From assembly GCF_009900715.1 (NCBI RefSeq), contig NZ_JAAAJC010000002.1, positions 186,001 through 250,000 of the forward strand: 64,000 nucleotides of DNA, in the 5' to 3' direction. A program made the position numbers and the translations under genes. Below are positions 46,342 through 54,031 of this stretch, piece by piece; within the stretch, counting starts at the first letter, position 1, and the number at the start of each line of letters is the position of its first letter. A model generated the notes under the pieces. The model did no database searches and had not been told where the DNA came from. It saw only the letters and a list, made by a program, of their open reading frames with translations. The DNA is from Halococcus salsus. Its GTDB lineage: Archaea; Halobacteriota; Halobacteria; Halobacteriales; Halococcaceae.

Positions 46342-46776
46342 TCACTCGGTCACGCGAACGAGCAACACCGGCACCGTGGTGTGTCGCAACACGTTCTCCG
46401 CGACGCTGCCCAACAGGACGTGGCTGAGTCCCGTCCGACCGTGGGTCCCCATCACGACGAGGTCCACGTCGTCGTGGTCCTCGACGTACTCGGTGATCCG
46501 TTGGTGAGGCGTTCCCCGTCGGGTGGCCGTGGTCGTCTCGAGCCCCGCCCGCTCGGCCGCGTCGCTGACCGCCTCGACGGCGCGCTCGCCGCGGGCTTCG
46601 AGGCGGCGCTGGATCCGTTCGCGGTCGTCGACGTCGAGGGTCCCGATCGTCCCCATGTTGGCGACGTAGAGCGCGTGAACGCTCGCGTCGTACTTTCCGG
46701 CGAGGTCGACCGCCCGCTCGATGACCTCGTCCATGAGTTCGCTGCCGTCCGTCGGCACCAGTATCCCCTGATACAT
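46342..46776 (-). CDS. Universal stress protein (UspA family), ATP-binding type
   Basis: 144 residues. MYQGILVPTDGSELMDEVIE and the ATP-binding signature VMGTHGRTGLSHVLLGSVAE (G-x2-G-x9-G-S) are intact, so it should bind ATP. The start is preceded at 27 bases by an AT-rich TATA box (46799-46806, minus strand). It converges with the acetate operon. Role: general stress response; UspA genes often sit beside transporters in haloarchaea. Confidence 0.93.
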   Translation of the reverse strand: MYQGILVPTDGSELMDEVIERAVDLAGKYDASVHALYVANMGTIGTLDVDDRERIQRRLEARGERAVEAVSDAAERAGLETTTATRRGTPHQRITEYVEDHDDVDLVVMGTHGRTGLSHVLLGSVAENVLRHTTVPVLLVRVTE

Positions 46777-46798
46777 GGGTGACGTGACGTGGCTCGGT

Positions 46799-46806
46799 TA
46801 TTTATT
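46799..46806 (-). promoter_or_regulatory. TATA box of the UspA gene
   Basis: Minus-strand AATAAATA, 27 bases before the ATG at 46776. The surrounding 46798-46825 is one of the most AT-rich spots in the window. Confidence 0.5.
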
Positions 46807-46890
46807 TTTATCGACCATTATAGTTCGTCGGGAGGCGGAAAGACGGTCGGGGTGCACGTAGTGAGGGTCGTCAGAACGATATCGGGAGGT

Positions 46891-47271
46891 TCACTCGTTC
46901 GGTTCGCCCGCGACCAGCACCGGCCGGTCGGTGTTCAAGATTACCGACTGTGCGCCGTCCCGGAGCTGGATCTTCCCGGCGGGCGAGTGGCGACGACCGC
47001 CGACGCACAGCAGGTCGGCGTCGTACTCGGCTGCCGCCGTGACGAGGGCGGTCGGCGGGGCGGACTCGACCGCCTCGACCGTGGTTTCGACCCCGTTCTC
47101 GCCGAAGAGGTCGGTGACCCGTTCGACCGCGTCGTCGACCGTCCCCGGCGTGTCGGTGGCGTGGACCACGACCACGTGGAGGTCGTCGGGTGCGGCGGGC
47201 AGGTCGAGGATGGCGCGGGCGGTCGTGAGCGCGCGGTCGTGGTCGCCCGCCCCCATGACGACGGTGTACAT
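46891..47271 (-). CDS. Universal stress protein-like protein, divergent
   Basis: 126 residues. The Usp fold is recognisable (MYTVVMGAGDHDRALTTARA, LHVVVVHATDTPGTVDDAVE, YDADLLCVGGRRHSPAGKIQ, VILNTDRPVLVAGE), but the ATP-binding loop is altered: GGRRHSPAGKIQLRDGAQ replaces G-x2-G-x9-G-S. It may not hydrolyse ATP. It is the second Usp in tandem with the previous one, with a 114-base promoter gap between. Confidence 0.85.
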   Translation of the reverse strand: MYTVVMGAGDHDRALTTARAILDLPAAPDDLHVVVVHATDTPGTVDDAVERVTDLFGENGVETTVEAVESAPPTALVTAAAEYDADLLCVGGRRHSPAGKIQLRDGAQSVILNTDRPVLVAGEPNE

Positions 47272-47302
47272 GGGGGCGAATGGACGTGCTCGGCCTTACC
47301 GA

Positions 47303-47578
47303 TTACGCCGTGTAGTGTCGGGAGACGTAGCCGACGGCCAACAGCACGACCCCGAGCCCGACACCCAGGGTGAGCATGCCGTAGACCGCGAGCCCGACCG
47401 GCGTCGGCTGGATCTCGAAGAGGAAGAACAACGAGACCGACTGGAGGTCCTGGATCCCGAGGGCCCCGAGGAGATAGCCCCAACAGCCCGCGATGGCGAC
47501 GACGACGACGTAGACGAACAGCACCACGCTTCGACCGTCGTAGCCGGCGATGCGCCCGGCCGTCGGGTTCTCGGACAT
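47303..47578 (-). CDS. Small two-helix or three-helix membrane protein near the oxidase genes
   Basis: 91 residues: SVVLFVYVVVVAIAGCWGYL (about 17-36), LFFLFEIQPTPVGLAVYGML and TLGVGLGVVLLAVGYVSRHY. Probably three membrane segments. I recognise it only as a haloarchaeal conserved small membrane protein found near cytochrome oxidase genes. Its start is 59 bases from that of the 28-residue gene on the other strand, so they share a promoter region. Confidence 0.65.
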   Translation of the reverse strand: MSENPTAGRIAGYDGRSVVLFVYVVVVAIAGCWGYLLGALGIQDLQSVSLFFLFEIQPTPVGLAVYGMLTLGVGLGVVLLAVGYVSRHYTA

Positions 47579-47637
47579 ACATCGTCTACCGGGCGCTGGA
47601 GGATTAGCCTTTTGTCCGCGCGTCCCCGAACGGCGCT

Positions 47638-47724
47638 ATGGCCGAAAAGGAGTACCTGCTAGCTATCCTCGTCGGGATCTCGGTGTCGATGGTCGTGCTG
47701 ACGTTCGCGCTGGTCATCAGCTGA
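47638..47724 (+). CDS. 28-residue single-helix membrane peptide beside coxA
   Basis: An ATG frame of 28 codons. The sequence starts MAEKEYLLAILVGISV and continues as one hydrophobic helix ending in VIS. It has the size and topology of single-helix oxidase subunits such as subunit IIa of ba3-type oxidases. It converges on coxA (stops 31 bases apart) and diverges from a small membrane protein gene. The charged head and uninterrupted helix argue against a chance frame, but expression is unproven. Confidence 0.55.
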   Translation: MAEKEYLLAILVGISVSMVVLTFALVIS

Positions 47725-47755
47725 GGACCGCCGGTCGAAGACCGCCAAAAAACGC

Positions 47756-49570
47756 CTATTCTTCCGCGTCGGTCGTCGTGTCGTCCTCGACGTCCATGGC
47801 TTCGCCGCCGTCGGTTCGAGCCGCTTCCTCCTCGCCGCCGTCGGTGAGCGCGGTCTCGATACGGCGCTCGTTCCAGCGCCACTCGTGGGTGAACTGGTTG
47901 GTCTCCTTCAGGTTCCACGGGTCGGTGTCCTCGATGGTAGGTGCCTCGAACCACGACTGGACGAAGTTCCAGAGCCAGATCGCCTGGCCGACGAGGATCA
48001 GGAACGCCCCGAGCGTGGCGACCTGGTGGAAGATCTGCATCATACCCTGCGGGCCGATCGAGAGGCTGTACGTTGCGTAGCGCCGGGGCATCCCGAGGTA
48101 GCCGAGGAAGAGCATCGAGAAGAACGTGAGGTTGGTGCCGACCATCGAGAGCCAGAAGTGCCAGCGCGCGAGCGTCTTCTGGTACATCTTCCCGGTGTAG
48201 AGCGGGAACCAGTAGTAGAGCCCCGCGAAGGCCGCGAAGCCGATCAGCCCCATCACGATGTAGTGGAAGTGACCGACCACGTAGTAGGTGGCGTGGAGCG
48301 TGAGGTCGACGGGCACCGCCGCGAGGAAGACGCCCGTCACGCCGCCGATGATGAAGTTCGAGACCGCCCCGATACTGAACAGCATCGGCGCGGTGAGTCG
48401 GATGTCACCGCCCCACATCGTGGTGATCCAGTTGAAGACCTTGACGGCGCTCGGGATCGCGATGGCGAGCGAGACCGCCATGAAGCTCGCGCGGAGCCGG
48501 GGGTCGATACCCGTCGTGAACATGTGGTGGGCCCACACGCCGAACGAGAGCACGCCGATCGCGAGCGTCGAGTAGACGACGAACTTGTAGCCGAAGAGTT
48601 TTCTCCCACTAAATTTCGGGATGATGAGGCTCAACAGCCCCATCGGCGGGAGCGCGAGGATGTAGACCTCGGGGTGGCCGAAGAACCAGAAGAGGTGTTG
48701 CCAGAGGATCGCGCCGCCGCCGACGAAGAAGGTCGTCCCGAAGTTCCGGTCGAGCAGGAGCATGACGAGCGCGCTCCCGAGCACGGGGAACGCGAAGAGG
48801 ATCAGGCCGGCTTGGGTCAGGACGGTCCAGCTGAAGATGTCGAGGTTCGCCCAGCTCACGTCCTCACCGCGTTCGGTGAAGACGGTGGCGATGAAGTTGA
48901 TCGCGCCCATCGTGGTGGAGATCCCCGAGAGGTGGAGGCCGAGCAGCATGTAGTCGACCCCGAGCCCGGCGGTGCCGGACTGGGTGCCGCTCCCGACGCC
49001 CGCCGAGAGCGGGGTGTACATCGTCCAGGCGGTCTGGGCGGGCTGGATGTCGGTGAAGGGCACCACGATGAACCCACCCCAGATCAGGAGGGTCGCGGGC
49101 GGGAGCATCCAGAAGGCGATGGAGTTGACCCGCGGGAACGCCATGTCGTCCGCGCCGATCAGGAGCGGGATGAAGTAGTTCCCGAACGCGAAGATGATCG
49201 GCGTCCCGAACAGGAACAGCATCGTGATGCCGTGGCTGGTGAGCATCGAGTTGTAGAACTGCGGCCCGATGATCGCCTCGCTCGGCGTGAGGAGTTCGGT
49301 CCGCATCAGCGTCACCATCAGCCCGGCGACCACGAACGTGATGACCGCGAAGACACCGTAGAGGATACCGATGTCCTTGTGGTCGACGGTCGTCAGCCAC
49401 CGGATCAACCCGCTGGGTTTCTCGTTGGAGTAGCCGGACTCCCGACCAACCGCGCCGCCGCCACCAACCGGGGTGTACGAGCGCCAGTCCTCGAGCCGGG
49501 AGAGCCACGCCGCCACCCCCACGAGTAACAGCCCCATTAACACCGTCAGTACTAGCTGCGCGTCTGCCAT
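47756..49570 (-). CDS. coxA: Cytochrome c oxidase subunit I
   Basis: 604 residues, the haem-copper catalytic subunit that reduces oxygen and pumps protons. Ligands and motifs: TSHGITMLFLFGTPI (low-spin haem His), WFFGHPEVYILALPP (CuB His and cross-linked Tyr), WAHHMFTTGI (CuB His pair) and VGHFHYIVMG (haem ligands). An extra hydrophobic segment at the N-terminus (residues 5-22) precedes the usual start WLTTVDHKDIGILYG. The GHPEVY motif marks an A-type oxidase. Subunit III lies at 50.7 kb on the opposite strand; subunit II is not in the window. Confidence 0.97.
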   Translation of the reverse strand: MADAQLVLTVLMGLLLVGVAAWLSRLEDWRSYTPVGGGGAVGRESGYSNEKPSGLIRWLTTVDHKDIGILYGVFAVITFVVAGLMVTLMRTELLTPSEAIIGPQFYNSMLTSHGITMLFLFGTPIIFAFGNYFIPLLIGADDMAFPRVNSIAFWMLPPATLLIWGGFIVVPFTDIQPAQTAWTMYTPLSAGVGSGTQSGTAGLGVDYMLLGLHLSGISTTMGAINFIATVFTERGEDVSWANLDIFSWTVLTQAGLILFAFPVLGSALVMLLLDRNFGTTFFVGGGAILWQHLFWFFGHPEVYILALPPMGLLSLIIPKFSGRKLFGYKFVVYSTLAIGVLSFGVWAHHMFTTGIDPRLRASFMAVSLAIAIPSAVKVFNWITTMWGGDIRLTAPMLFSIGAVSNFIIGGVTGVFLAAVPVDLTLHATYYVVGHFHYIVMGLIGFAAFAGLYYWFPLYTGKMYQKTLARWHFWLSMVGTNLTFFSMLFLGYLGMPRRYATYSLSIGPQGMMQIFHQVATLGAFLILVGQAIWLWNFVQSWFEAPTIEDTDPWNLKETNQFTHEWRWNERRIETALTDGGEEEAARTDGGEAMDVEDDTTTDAEE

Positions 49571-49687
49571 GGATCGTGGGACGAACCACGGGGTAAAGAA
49601 CCCTTAGATCTCGGCCACACTCTTCCCCCGGGTCCGTGTTCGGCCGCGGTGCTGTCGAACCGTCGAAAACCGCGGCCGCGGAGTGAC

Positions 49688-50056
49688 TCAGTTCGTGTCG
49701 TCCTCGTCGGGCTCGGCGTCGAGGGTGTCCTCGACCATCTCGTAGTCCTCGCCCGCCTCCTCTTCGGGTTCCTGTTCGGAGAGCGTAGCGTCGGTCGACG
49801 AGAGGTCGACCTCGCTGTCGGCCTCGCCCGTCGTGCCCTCGTCGCGCGAGATGATGCGACCCGAGAAGTAGGTGAGCGCCGCCAACGCGACGAACGGGAT
49901 CACCAACAGTCCCATGCTGACGGTCTCCATGTAGAGGTTCGGCCCCCACGGCTGGACCGCGAGGAACACCACCACGAAGAACAGGATGATCCCGAGCGGA
50001 ATGATGTTGACCGTGAGGTCGAGGAGGGTTTCACGGTCGAAGGTGCGCTCTGCCAT
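49688..50056 (-). CDS. Small acidic membrane protein of the oxidase locus
   Basis: 122 residues. It starts MAERTFDRETLLDLTVNIIP, has two helices (about 15-33 and 48-66), then a long acidic tail (EEEAGEDYEMVEDTLDAEPD). Conserved next to haloarchaeal coxA/coxC; likely an accessory or assembly protein, function unknown. It lies 117 bases upstream of coxA on the same strand, so the genes may share a transcript. Confidence 0.72.
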   Translation of the reverse strand: MAERTFDRETLLDLTVNIIPLGIILFFVVVFLAVQPWGPNLYMETVSMGLLVIPFVALAALTYFSGRIISRDEGTTGEADSEVDLSSTDATLSEQEPEEEAGEDYEMVEDTLDAEPDEDDTN

Positions 50057-50121
50057 TGCCCCACCCTCGCGGCGCGCGAATCAATAGGCTGTCGGTTCGT
50101 CGGCAGTCGAGGGGGAGGTCG

Positions 50122-50526
50122 TCAGGCCGAGCCGGCTTCCACGAATCGGCCGCTCGCGCCCGCGACCGCGACCACGACCCCCGCGATCAGCATCTCCGCG
50201 CCGCGGCCCACGATCCCGTTCGGCTGGGTCAGGACCGCGACGAGCGCGTCGACCGAGACCGCATCGAGCTGGGTCGCGGTGAGCGCGCCGCCGAGCACCA
50301 CGAGCACGACCCCGAACCCGAGCAGAACGTTCCACGGTCGCTTGGCGTAGCCGGATTCGAGGAGGATCCCCGCGACGCTCCCGACGAACAGGAGGAGGCC
50401 GCCGACCGCGACCGGGAAGACGTTGAACAACAGCCCCAGCTCCGAGAACACCAGCCCGAGCACCACGATGATCGGCCACGGGCTCGACATCCGGTACTGG
50501 TCGCTGAGACCAGGCTGCTCGTCCAT
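50122..50526 (-). CDS. Membrane protein of the oxidase locus, unknown function
   Basis: 134 residues starting MDEQPGLSDQYRMSSPWPI. Four hydrophobic segments follow: PIIVVLGLVFSELGLLFNVF, VAVGGLLLFVGSVAGILL, PWNVLLGFGVVLVVLGGAL and GAEMLIAGVVVAVAG. The frame is open to 50661, but the N-terminal extension lies in the coxC promoter region, so the ATG at 50526 is used. It is likely co-transcribed with the acidic protein and coxA. No family function is known to me. Confidence 0.7.
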   Translation of the reverse strand: MDEQPGLSDQYRMSSPWPIIVVLGLVFSELGLLFNVFPVAVGGLLLFVGSVAGILLESGYAKRPWNVLLGFGVVLVVLGGALTATQLDAVSVDALVAVLTQPNGIVGRGAEMLIAGVVVAVAGASGRFVEAGSA

Positions 50527-50630
50527 AGCGGGAGGAGGGTCGCGAGCGTAACAAACCCATCGGAAGCGGTCGTCGCCGTCGGTCGGGGGCGGTCGTCGCG
50601 GAAGCGGCGACCCCGAACGGTGTAGGAGGA

Positions 50631-50637
50631 CTTTTAC
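50631..50637 (+). promoter_or_regulatory. TATA box of coxC
   Basis: CTTTTAC, about 27 bases before the ATG at 50660; leaderless. Confidence 0.45.
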
Positions 50638-50659
50638 TGGTCGGTGTGCAACCGCCGCC

Positions 50660-51520
50660 ATGGGAACAGCGGACGATACGAGCGACGACGGCGGCGGACA
50701 TCACCTCCCGGCGGTGACGGACTTCCCGCGCGGGTTCGGCGAAGCCAGCTGGTGGCCCTACATCGCGTCGGTCGGCGCGGCGGGGATCTACATCGGCGCG
50801 GCCCTGTTCTTCATGGGCCACAACGGGGCTTCCATCGTGCCCGCGATCGCGGGCCCCGCCGTATTCGGGGTCTCGATCGTCGTCACGCTGGCTGGGATCT
50901 TCGGCTGGCTCTACCACGCCTTCGTCGCGAACTACTGGGAGCGCGCCGCCGACGAGCACTCGGGGAACATGCTTCGGTTCGGGATGTTGTTGTTCCTCTG
51001 TACCGAGATCTTCACCTTCGGTGCGGGCTTCGTCTACTACTTCTTCATCCGGACCGGGAGCTGGTCGGGTGCTGAGATCCCCGCCGAACTCCTGAGCCCG
51101 CTCGTCGCCGCCAACACCGTCCTGCTTGTCGTCAGCAGTTTCACCTTCCACTTCGCCGAGGTCGAACTCAGAAAGGACAACCACCGACGGTTCACCGCGT
51201 TGCTCGGGGTCACCCTCCTGCTCGGGCTGGTCTTCATCGGCGGCCAGATCTACGAGTACAACCTCTTCATCGTCCACGAGGGCTTCACGCTGACCTCCGG
51301 CATCTTCGCCAGCGCCTTCTTCGGACTCACGGGCCTCCACGGGCTCCACGTCTCGATGGGGGCGGTCCTCATCCTCATCGTGCTCGCGCGTGCGCTCATG
51401 GGCCAGTACTCCGCCGAGCGCCACACCTCGGTGAGCACGGTCTCGATGTACTGGCACTTCGTGGACGTCGTCTGGCTCTTCCTCGTCGCCGTGATCTACA
51501 TCGGCGCGGTCGCGCCGTGA
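50660..51520 (+). CDS. coxC: Cytochrome c oxidase subunit III
   Basis: 286 residues with seven membrane helices. After a His-containing N-terminus (DDGGGHHLPAVTDFPRGFGE) come GMLLFLCTEIFTFGAGFVYY (the Glu of subunit III), VELRKDNHRRFTALLGVTLL and FFGLTGLHGLHVSMGAVLIL, ending with SMYWHFVDVVWLFLVAVIYI. These are classical subunit III signatures. It is divergent from the coxA cluster, sharing the 133-base promoter gap. It helps stabilise the proton-pumping core. Confidence 0.96.
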   Translation: MGTADDTSDDGGGHHLPAVTDFPRGFGEASWWPYIASVGAAGIYIGAALFFMGHNGASIVPAIAGPAVFGVSIVVTLAGIFGWLYHAFVANYWERAADEHSGNMLRFGMLLFLCTEIFTFGAGFVYYFFIRTGSWSGAEIPAELLSPLVAANTVLLVVSSFTFHFAEVELRKDNHRRFTALLGVTLLLGLVFIGGQIYEYNLFIVHEGFTLTSGIFASAFFGLTGLHGLHVSMGAVLILIVLARALMGQYSAERHTSVSTVSMYWHFVDVVWLFLVAVIYIGAVAP

Positions 51521-51556
51521 CCCACCACACGTAACGTTCGAAAACCGAACCGCGGC

Positions 51557-52699
51557 TCAGATCTCGTTGAGCTTTCTGAGGATCTGGCCCCGGCGCTGTT
51601 CGTCCGCCCGGATACCCTTGCGTTCGAGCACGTTGCGTTCGAGCTTGTCGAGCGCCACCCGGAAGGCGCTCTCCGCACCGTAGCCCTCGCCCGTGCCCGC
51701 GACCTGGCCCTTGTCGGTTCGGAGCCGGATGCCACACCGGACCAGCGGCATCCCGCGGAGTTTCTCCTTGTGTTCGTGGAAGCGGACGTGGGCGTGTTGG
51801 ACCTGCATCTCACCGAACTTGTCGGCGACCTGCGTCACCGACTCGCGGACGCCGTCGCGGGTGATGGTGTCGAGCAGCGAGATGTTGGTGATCTGGACGT
51901 CGATGTGGTCCTCCTCGGTGAAGGTGAGCGCCCGGAGTACGTCGGTCTTGGTGAGGACGCCCGCGACGTGGCGGTCGTCGTCGCCGGGCGTGACGATGAC
52001 GCCGTTGTAGTCGTTGTCGAGCATCTTCGCGACCGCATCGCGAACCGTGTCCGCACCGGAGACGGTCTCCACAGGTGAATTCATCAGGTCGTAGACCGGG
52101 ATGTCGAGCATCCGCTGTGAGTCGCCCGAGCGCTCGCCCTCGGTCGGCTGGTTCATGTTCCGGACGACGAACTCCACGAGGTCGTGGGTGGTGAGCACGC
52201 CCGTGAGGTAGCCCGCGTCGTTGACGACCGGGAGGCGTGAGATGCCGTGCTCGCGGAGGCGGTTGATCGCCTGGCCGACGCGGGCGTCCTCGGCGATCGT
52301 GACCACGTCGTCGGTCTTGATCTGGGAGACGGTGAGTGCGTCGAGGTTCTCGAGGACGGCGTCGAGGATCCCGTCGGCGGTGACGATCCCCCAGAGCTCC
52401 TCGCCCTCGACGACCGGCGCGACCTTGGTGTTGCCCTCGACCAGCATCCGGGCGACCTCGCGAACGTCGGCGGTGCGCTCGATCCGTGGTGCCGAGTTCA
52501 TCACCGCGCTGACCTTCGTCGAGTCCTCGACGTGGGACTGCATCAACGAACGCTGGGTTATCACGCCGGCGTACGCACCGTCGTCGGTGACGATCAGTCC
52601 CCGCGGGCTCTCCTCGTCGAAGGCCGTCCGCACCTTTCCGAGGCGTTCGTCGGCGCTCACCGCGGTGTAGTCCGTGGTTGCGATATCGGCGATATCCAT
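51557..52699 (-). CDS. Four-CBS protein with C-terminal ribosome-hibernation-factor domain
   Basis: 380 residues. Four CBS domains (two Bateman modules) span about residues 1-255: GLIVTDDGAYAGVITQRSLM, VAPVVEGEELWGIVTADGIL, LPVVNDAGYLTGVLTTHDLV, GVIVTPGDDDRHVAGVLTKT. The C-terminal 110 residues resemble HPF/S30AE ribosome-binding factors (MQVQHAHVRFHEHKEKLRGM, RLRTDKGQVAGTGEGYGAES, RVALDKLERNVLERKGIRAD). Related CBS proteins act in archaeal ribosome hibernation; adenine nucleotides at the CBS domains would sense energy. A GTG at 52708 is an alternative start that better fits the TATA-like GATTAG near 52731. Confidence 0.88.
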   Translation of the reverse strand: MDIADIATTDYTAVSADERLGKVRTAFDEESPRGLIVTDDGAYAGVITQRSLMQSHVEDSTKVSAVMNSAPRIERTADVREVARMLVEGNTKVAPVVEGEELWGIVTADGILDAVLENLDALTVSQIKTDDVVTIAEDARVGQAINRLREHGISRLPVVNDAGYLTGVLTTHDLVEFVVRNMNQPTEGERSGDSQRMLDIPVYDLMNSPVETVSGADTVRDAVAKMLDNDYNGVIVTPGDDDRHVAGVLTKTDVLRALTFTEEDHIDVQITNISLLDTITRDGVRESVTQVADKFGEMQVQHAHVRFHEHKEKLRGMPLVRCGIRLRTDKGQVAGTGEGYGAESAFRVALDKLERNVLERKGIRADEQRRGQILRKLNEI

Positions 52700-52796
52700 C
52701 GTGCTCACCCCGTAGGGTTGGACGCCGGGGCTAATCAAGACTGTGCCCCGTGTGACCGCCAGAGCCTTGTTCACACCGTGAGTAGTTCCCCGACTG

Positions 52797-53102
52797 GTGC
52801 CCGACATCGACGTGTTCGGTCGGTACACGTATCTCGTGACGGAGGTCGTCTTCGGCGCGTTCGCCTACGCCCTCCTCTCGGCGACCGGCGCGCTCGGTCG
52901 TGCCGCCAAGACCGTCGTCGCGCTCTACCCGCTGGCGTACGTCTGGGACCGCTACACCCTCGACGTGGGAGTCTTCCAGATCAACCTCCGCACCGGCAGG
53001 GAATTTCTGGGGATCCCCATCGAGGAGCACCTCTTCATGGTCGTGGTGCCCTCGCTGGTGGTGGGCTTCTACGAGGTCGTCAATCCACGGGACGACACCT
53101 AA
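52797..53102 (+). CDS. Half-size lycopene cyclase domain protein
   Basis: 101 residues from a GTG start. Three hydrophobic segments and the signature REFLGIPIEEHLFMVVVPSL mark one unit of the CrtY-c/d (CarR-type) lycopene cyclase domain; the complete haloarchaeal enzyme (CrtY) has two such units in one chain. A single unit may dimerise or modify a related terpenoid. No other carotenoid gene is near. Its last four bases overlap the end of the convergent Rieske gene. Confidence 0.82.
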   Translation: MPDIDVFGRYTYLVTEVVFGAFAYALLSATGALGRAAKTVVALYPLAYVWDRYTLDVGVFQINLRTGREFLGIPIEEHLFMVVVPSLVVGFYEVVNPRDDT

Positions 53103-53512
53103 AACGAGAGGTGGGAACTCGAAGACGGCCCGTCGTCGCCGGTGCCGCCGTCCCGGAGGTAGTCGTAGTTGTCGTCGGTCAGCACTACCTCGCCGTCGGT
53201 GACGGCGACCTCGACACCGGGCAGCGTCGTCCCCGCCGCTTCGCCGTTGTCGCACTCCCCCGAGCAGGTGTCGAACAGCGAGCCGTGTTTCGGGCAGATG
53301 ATCTGCCCGTCGCGGATCGGCGCGCCCGAACCCCGGTCGAACCGCTGGGTCTCGTGGGTACAGGTGTTGATCCACGCCTCGATGCCGGGCTCCTCGTCGC
53401 AGTGGACCAGGATGACCTCCTGTTCGTTCGTGAAGGCGTCCTCGGCGGTGAAGAGGTACGACCCGCCCTCGGGAACGTCCGAAACGTCCGCGATACGCGT
53501 TCCGTCGACCAT
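53099..53512 (-). CDS. Rieske [2Fe-2S] domain protein
   Basis: 137 residues, soluble, no signal. Cluster ligands are in NTCTHETQRF (C-x-H) and IICPKHGSLFDTCSGECDNG (C-x2-H). It is a Rieske ferredoxin-like protein of the kind that feeds electrons to oxygenases or acts in stress responses, not a bc1 subunit, as there is no membrane anchor. The C-terminal tail is Gly/Asp/Ser-rich. Its stop overlaps the convergent cyclase gene. Confidence 0.92.
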   Translation of the reverse strand: MVDGTRIADVSDVPEGGSYLFTAEDAFTNEQEVILVHCDEEPGIEAWINTCTHETQRFDRGSGAPIRDGQIICPKHGSLFDTCSGECDNGEAAGTTLPGVEVAVTDGEVVLTDDNYDYLRDGGTGDDGPSSSSHLSF

Positions 53513-53574
53513 GTGGGTTGCATGGGATCGGACGGTAAAGCCGTGATGCTTCGAGGGCTGTTCGGAACTCGTCG

Positions 53575-53931
53575 TTAGCCCGTGGAGCCATTTCGTTTAG
53601 CGTTTTGCCTGTCGGCGTGAACGATACCCTCGTAGAGAATCAGCCCACCGCCAGCGAGGACACAGCCGAAGAACGCGACGAACGCGACTGTGTTGTCCTG
53701 TATTCCGAAAAGGAGAACACCAAACCCCAGCACGACGAAGAGATAGCCGACGCTCGCGCGCTGAAACCCTTCCAGCCACGAGAGAACGCTTGCGCCCCCG
53801 AAGACCAGCGCCGGGAGGACGACGGCCGACGGAGATCCCAGTCCGAGGACCCAATTGAGAAGGACCACAATTCCAGACCCGATGATCGCTAGCAGGTTTC
53901 CATACGACTGGCGAGAGGGAAGAGAGCTCAT
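53575..53931 (-). CDS. Membrane protein of unknown function, atypical composition
   Basis: 118 residues, starting MSSLPSRQSYGNLLAIIGSG, with four hydrophobic segments (LLAIIGSGIVVLLNWVLGLG, SAVVLPALVFGGASVLSWLE, ASVGYLFVVLGFGVLLFGI, NTVAFVAFFGCVLAGGGLIL). The frame can be read from a TTG at 53955, but a TATA-like TATTATTG (53951-53960) lies 26 bases before the ATG at 53931, so that start is preferred. GC content is lower than in neighbours. Family unknown. Confidence 0.6.
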   Translation of the reverse strand: MSSLPSRQSYGNLLAIIGSGIVVLLNWVLGLGSPSAVVLPALVFGGASVLSWLEGFQRASVGYLFVVLGFGVLLFGIQDNTVAFVAFFGCVLAGGGLILYEGIVHADRQNAKRNGSTG

Positions 53932-54031
53932 GTCCTCATATTCGTGTTGGAACAATAATAGTTGTTTCGAGGCGAACGCCCCATCTTCCGCTCCCCGATT
54001 ACGGACTAGGAGCGAAAAGAGAACACAGGAC

